From NCBI GenBank assembly GCA_977006965.1, contig OZ345381.1, forward strand, positions 1,240,001 through 1,304,000: DNA of 64,000 nt, in the 5' to 3' direction. Positions 60,981-64,000 of this stretch are shown piece after piece. Each line of letters starts with the position of its first letter. Position 1 is the stretch's first letter. The notes under the pieces were generated by a model that saw nothing but the letters and a program-made list of their open reading frames with translations, was not told where the DNA came from and did no database searches. Source of the DNA: Phymatolithon calcareum (Eukaryota > Rhodophyta > Florideophyceae > Hapalidiales). A program made the position numbers and the translations under genes.

Positions 60981-63900
60981 TTAAACCGTGGAGAGTCCAA
61001 GAAGCTCTCGCAGCGCAATGAAACGCGAGCGCCCAAGCGGCTTCGTAAGTATGTCAGCTTCCATCTCCGCAGTGGGCTTGTAGGTCAGCTCCACCATCTT
61101 GTGCGATGCAAACTCTCGACAAAAATGAAAGCGTGTGTCAATGTGGCGACTCCGCCGCCCACCTCCATTCAATGCCCATTCCAGGCATCCTTGATTGTCC
61201 TCGAATATCACAAATGTTTTGTCCTCCAATGCCCCGAGCTCGTTTAAGACGATTCGAATTCCTTGTACTGCCTTACTCGCTTCCGAGAGTGCAACATATT
61301 CCGCCTCCGTTGAAGACAATGTCACGCAGCTTTGCTTAATGGATGCCCACGCGATGCAGCCACCCATCACCTTGATTACATAGCCGGTTGTTGACTTTCG
61401 GTCCAATCGATCTCCTGCCCAATCGCTGTCAACGAACGCCAGTAGACTTGCACCGTCATTGCTCACTGCCCCCAGCATAAGCCTTGTGTCCGTTGTCCCT
61501 TTCAGATAACGTAGTATACGCTTCACCGCCTTCCAATGAAACAACTTGGGCTTTGCGACGTGACGGGCGAGCACAGACACAGCGTATGAGATGTCCGGTC
61601 GTGTCTTGGTCGACAAATAGAGCAAACATCCGATTGCTTCGCGGTATGGCACGTCATTCAGTGCCAACGAGTGCTCGTCGCCGGCATCGGCTGTAGCTGC
61701 CGCCGAGAGAAAACCTTCATCCATAGGAGTTGACAAACTCTTCGAATCTTGCATGCCGAACCGCTCAAGTACGCGTTGTAGATAGGCTTGCTGCGAAAGT
61801 AGCACGCTTTGACCGCCATCTTGCCGTTCAAACCGGACTCCCAGAAAGTAATGCAGGGGCCCAAGCTCCTGCACATCGAAGTTCGTGCTCAATTCTCTTT
61901 TCGTGTCGTTGATGGCCTTGCTGTCCTTGCTTATGATAATAATATCGTCCACATACACGAGTAGCTTGACACACGCAGCTGACAGCTTATCTTTCACGAA
62001 CATGCACTGTACAGACTCAACCGGCTCAAAGCCGAGCGCACCGAGTACATTCACCAACTTCTTGAACCACAGCTTGGGCGCCTGCTTAAGTCCATAAATG
62101 CTCTTCACAAGCCTGTAGGCCGCCCCGGGCTTATGTCCGTCAATACTGTAGCCGTCGGGTAGTGTCATGTACGTCTCTACGTCCATGACTCCATTCAGAA
62201 ATGCTGTCTTGACGTCCACTTGCTCTATGTATGCGCCATCTGCCACTGCCAGCGCCACCACGAGTCGAACCATATCAAAATCAACGACAGGGGCAAATGT
62301 TTCATCAAAGTCCACACCTGGTCTTTGTTTGTAGCCGTGAGCAACGAGACGGACCTTGTACCGCCCCAATGAACCATCGGCCGCCACCTTCCTCTTGAAC
62401 AGGAACTTCGACGTGAGTGGCACGCGACCGCGCGGTAGCTCTACCAGCTGCAGAGTACCCATCGACACGATTGAAGCCATTTCGGCTTCTAGCGCTGCCT
62501 GCCATTCATTTGCATCACTTCTGGATAGCGCCTCTTCCAGTGTCCGTGGCTCTTCAATCGCCGACGCAGCCAGATCTTTCGCGCGCCATCCCGGAATCTT
62601 TTTCACTCGCTGCGGATAACGGCGAGCTGGTGTACAATCCACGGGTGTTGTATTGTCATTTCGTTGATCCGTTTCTGGGCTACTCGGTCCACTGTCTGCG
62701 CAATCATCGACTGGTTCGTCTGGATCGGTGCGCGAAGTAACAGGTGCGAGGTCATCAAGCACAAACTCATCCTCGTTGACGTCATTGTGCGGCTCCCAGA
62801 AATTGTTCTTGCTGTGCATATTAACTTTCGCTCCCTTCCATTCTCGTCCTGGGAATTCGTTCTCCACGGCTGAGCAGTGACGGCTCGTCACGATCTTGCA
62901 CTGGTCCGGTAAGTAAACGCGGTACTTCCAGGGCGAAATACATGACAGTAGGATTCCCGGTGTTGCTTTGATGTCCAGTTTACGGCGCAGCTTGTCTGGC
63001 ATATGTACCCAGACCTTACACCCGAATGTGCGCAAGTGCGCCACAGAGGGCGCCACGCCCTTGATTTTCTCGTACGGTGACTGTGTATTGCCGCGCTTGG
63101 GCACCATGTTCCGCAGCACCACTGCTGCATTAAGGCACTCGGACCAAAATCGGTTTGGCAGCCCAGCATGTTGCAACATTGACCGAACCATTTCCATTAG
63201 TGTGCGATTTGCGCGCTCGGCAACACCATTTTCCTCGGGCGTGTACGGACTAGACGTGACATGTTCTATGCCCATATTCACAAGACATTCTCGTGCCCCT
63301 GTGTATTCACCGCCACCATCGCTCTGTATAGTCTTAACGCGGTTGCCTGTCTGCCGCTCATACCAATGAATTTCCCGCTCAAGCTCCCCAGCGAGCTCGT
63401 TCTTCGTCTTGAGAGTTTTGACACGAATGAAACCGGAGGCCTCATCAATAAATGTGGCAAAGTATCGTGCGCCACCAAGAGATAGTGTAGGGATTGGACC
63501 ACACAAGTCGCTGTGTATGACTTCACCTGACTTATTGTTCTTGTTTGTTCTGGAAATCATGGTTCCTCGGGCCATCTTGCCCGACATGCATGGTTCACAG
63601 TTGCGCGACGTCTCCATTCGCGCTTTCAGGTCCAGTCCACGCACTAGTCCGCCTTTAGCCATTCGTTTTATAGCCTCCTTGTCAACGTGCCCCATTCGCT
63701 GGTGCCACAATTCGACACCACATACAGCATCATCATCATGCGCCGCTAAGGCGCTTTCGGCTTCGTACAAGTCAATCACATACGCACCGGCTCTGCTCGG
63801 CACGACGCCTACGAACGCACCCTCCCTCGTTATTTTGCTTTGATGGCGTTCGAACTTGACGTTGTATCCGGCGCTGCAGAGCGCCGCCACAGATATGAGG

Positions 63901-64000
63901 TTTGCCTTCAGTTCTGGCACCAGGAGAGCATCCCCAAGCTCAATTGCAGGACCGCCCTTCTCGATTGATAATCTGACCCGCCCAATGCCGACAGCATCAA
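60981..64000 (-). mobile_element. Ty1/Copia retrotransposon polyprotein (integrase, RT, RNase H), 5' end beyond window
   Basis: One uninterrupted frame of about 1,000 codons runs from the window edge to TAA 60981. Numbering from the codon at 63920, domains are in Copia order. Pre-integrase VELWHQRMGHVD (69-80) comes first, then a zinc/CMSGK segment, and an integrase with Asp138 (HSDLCGP), Asp201 (QSDGGGEY) and Glu235 (NGVAERANR). Reverse transcriptase of the RVT_2 type follows (KRKVAADGSLGRYKVRLVAHGY; YVDDIII at about 660), and RNase H comes last (VDSDWAGD, SSTEAEYVALSEA, DILTKPL). Integrase before RT marks Copia, not Gypsy. The intact frame suggests a young element. Gag and protease lie outside the window. 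Confidence 0.95.

Noticed and set aside
1-64000. CRISPR array or prokaryotic operon structures
   Set aside because: No regularly spaced short repeats with unique spacers; genes are monocistronic with eukaryotic features such as tRNA and protein-gene introns.

Overview
This is a nuclear window from a eukaryote with few introns. Housekeeping genes are mostly single-exon: an exportin-T C-terminus, a PP2C phosphatase, ALG8, HRD3/SEL1L, SDE2, a two-domain glyoxalase I and a Maf-type pyrophosphatase. There is one intron-containing tRNA-Tyr, short GT-AG introns in RING-finger genes, and a large intact Copia polyprotein. Compact gene islands separated by repeat-rich, gene-free DNA fit a florideophyte red alga such as Chondrus or a relative. 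That placement is inference from gene style and content; no marker gene in the window proves it.

Layout. 1-20 kb: conserved genes (XPOT end, a one-finger C2H2 protein, PP2C, the head-to-head ER pair ALG8/HRD3, SDE2, an intact membrane RING-H2 gene), with gene-poor stretches full of palindromes and transposon debris, including the C-terminal part of a Fanzor (eukaryotic TnpB-like) nuclease at 15.4-16.1 kb. 20-31 kb: a large inverted duplication with arms of about 5 kb. Each arm carries one copy of a WD40/coiled-coil/hydrophobic-segment protein of about 870 residues, and the spacer holds a frame-shifted MULE-type transposase remnant. 32-53 kb: a tandem array of three units (4.3, 8.5 and 7.8 kb). 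Each unit holds an NLR-like STAND gene (helical N-terminus, NB-ARC, WD40 repeats), a RING-H2 gene with one intron, a 5' fragment of glyoxalase I and, in the first two units, a 5' fragment of the membrane RING gene. NLR copies: one 3' remnant, one broken by a homopolymer frameshift, one intact. RING copies: one intact, one with a nonsense codon at a zinc ligand, one with a zinc-ligand change and an altered splice donor. 53-56 kb: array-unrelated DNA carrying a YopT-type (peptidase family C58) protein of likely bacterial origin, then a scrap of NLR WD40 sequence. 56-59 kb: full glyoxalase I, Maf, tRNA-Tyr. 59-64 kb: a short tandem repeat and a Copia retrotransposon running off the right edge.

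How the genes relate. ALG8 and HRD3 both serve ER glycoprotein quality control and share a 283-bp divergent intergenic region. The array looks like a rapidly evolving recognition-type locus, in which an NB-ARC/WD40 receptor is amplified together with a RING-H2 ubiquitin-ligase-like gene and decays by point mutation, frameshift and recombination. An immune or allorecognition role is inference only; the domain layouts are visible in the sequence.
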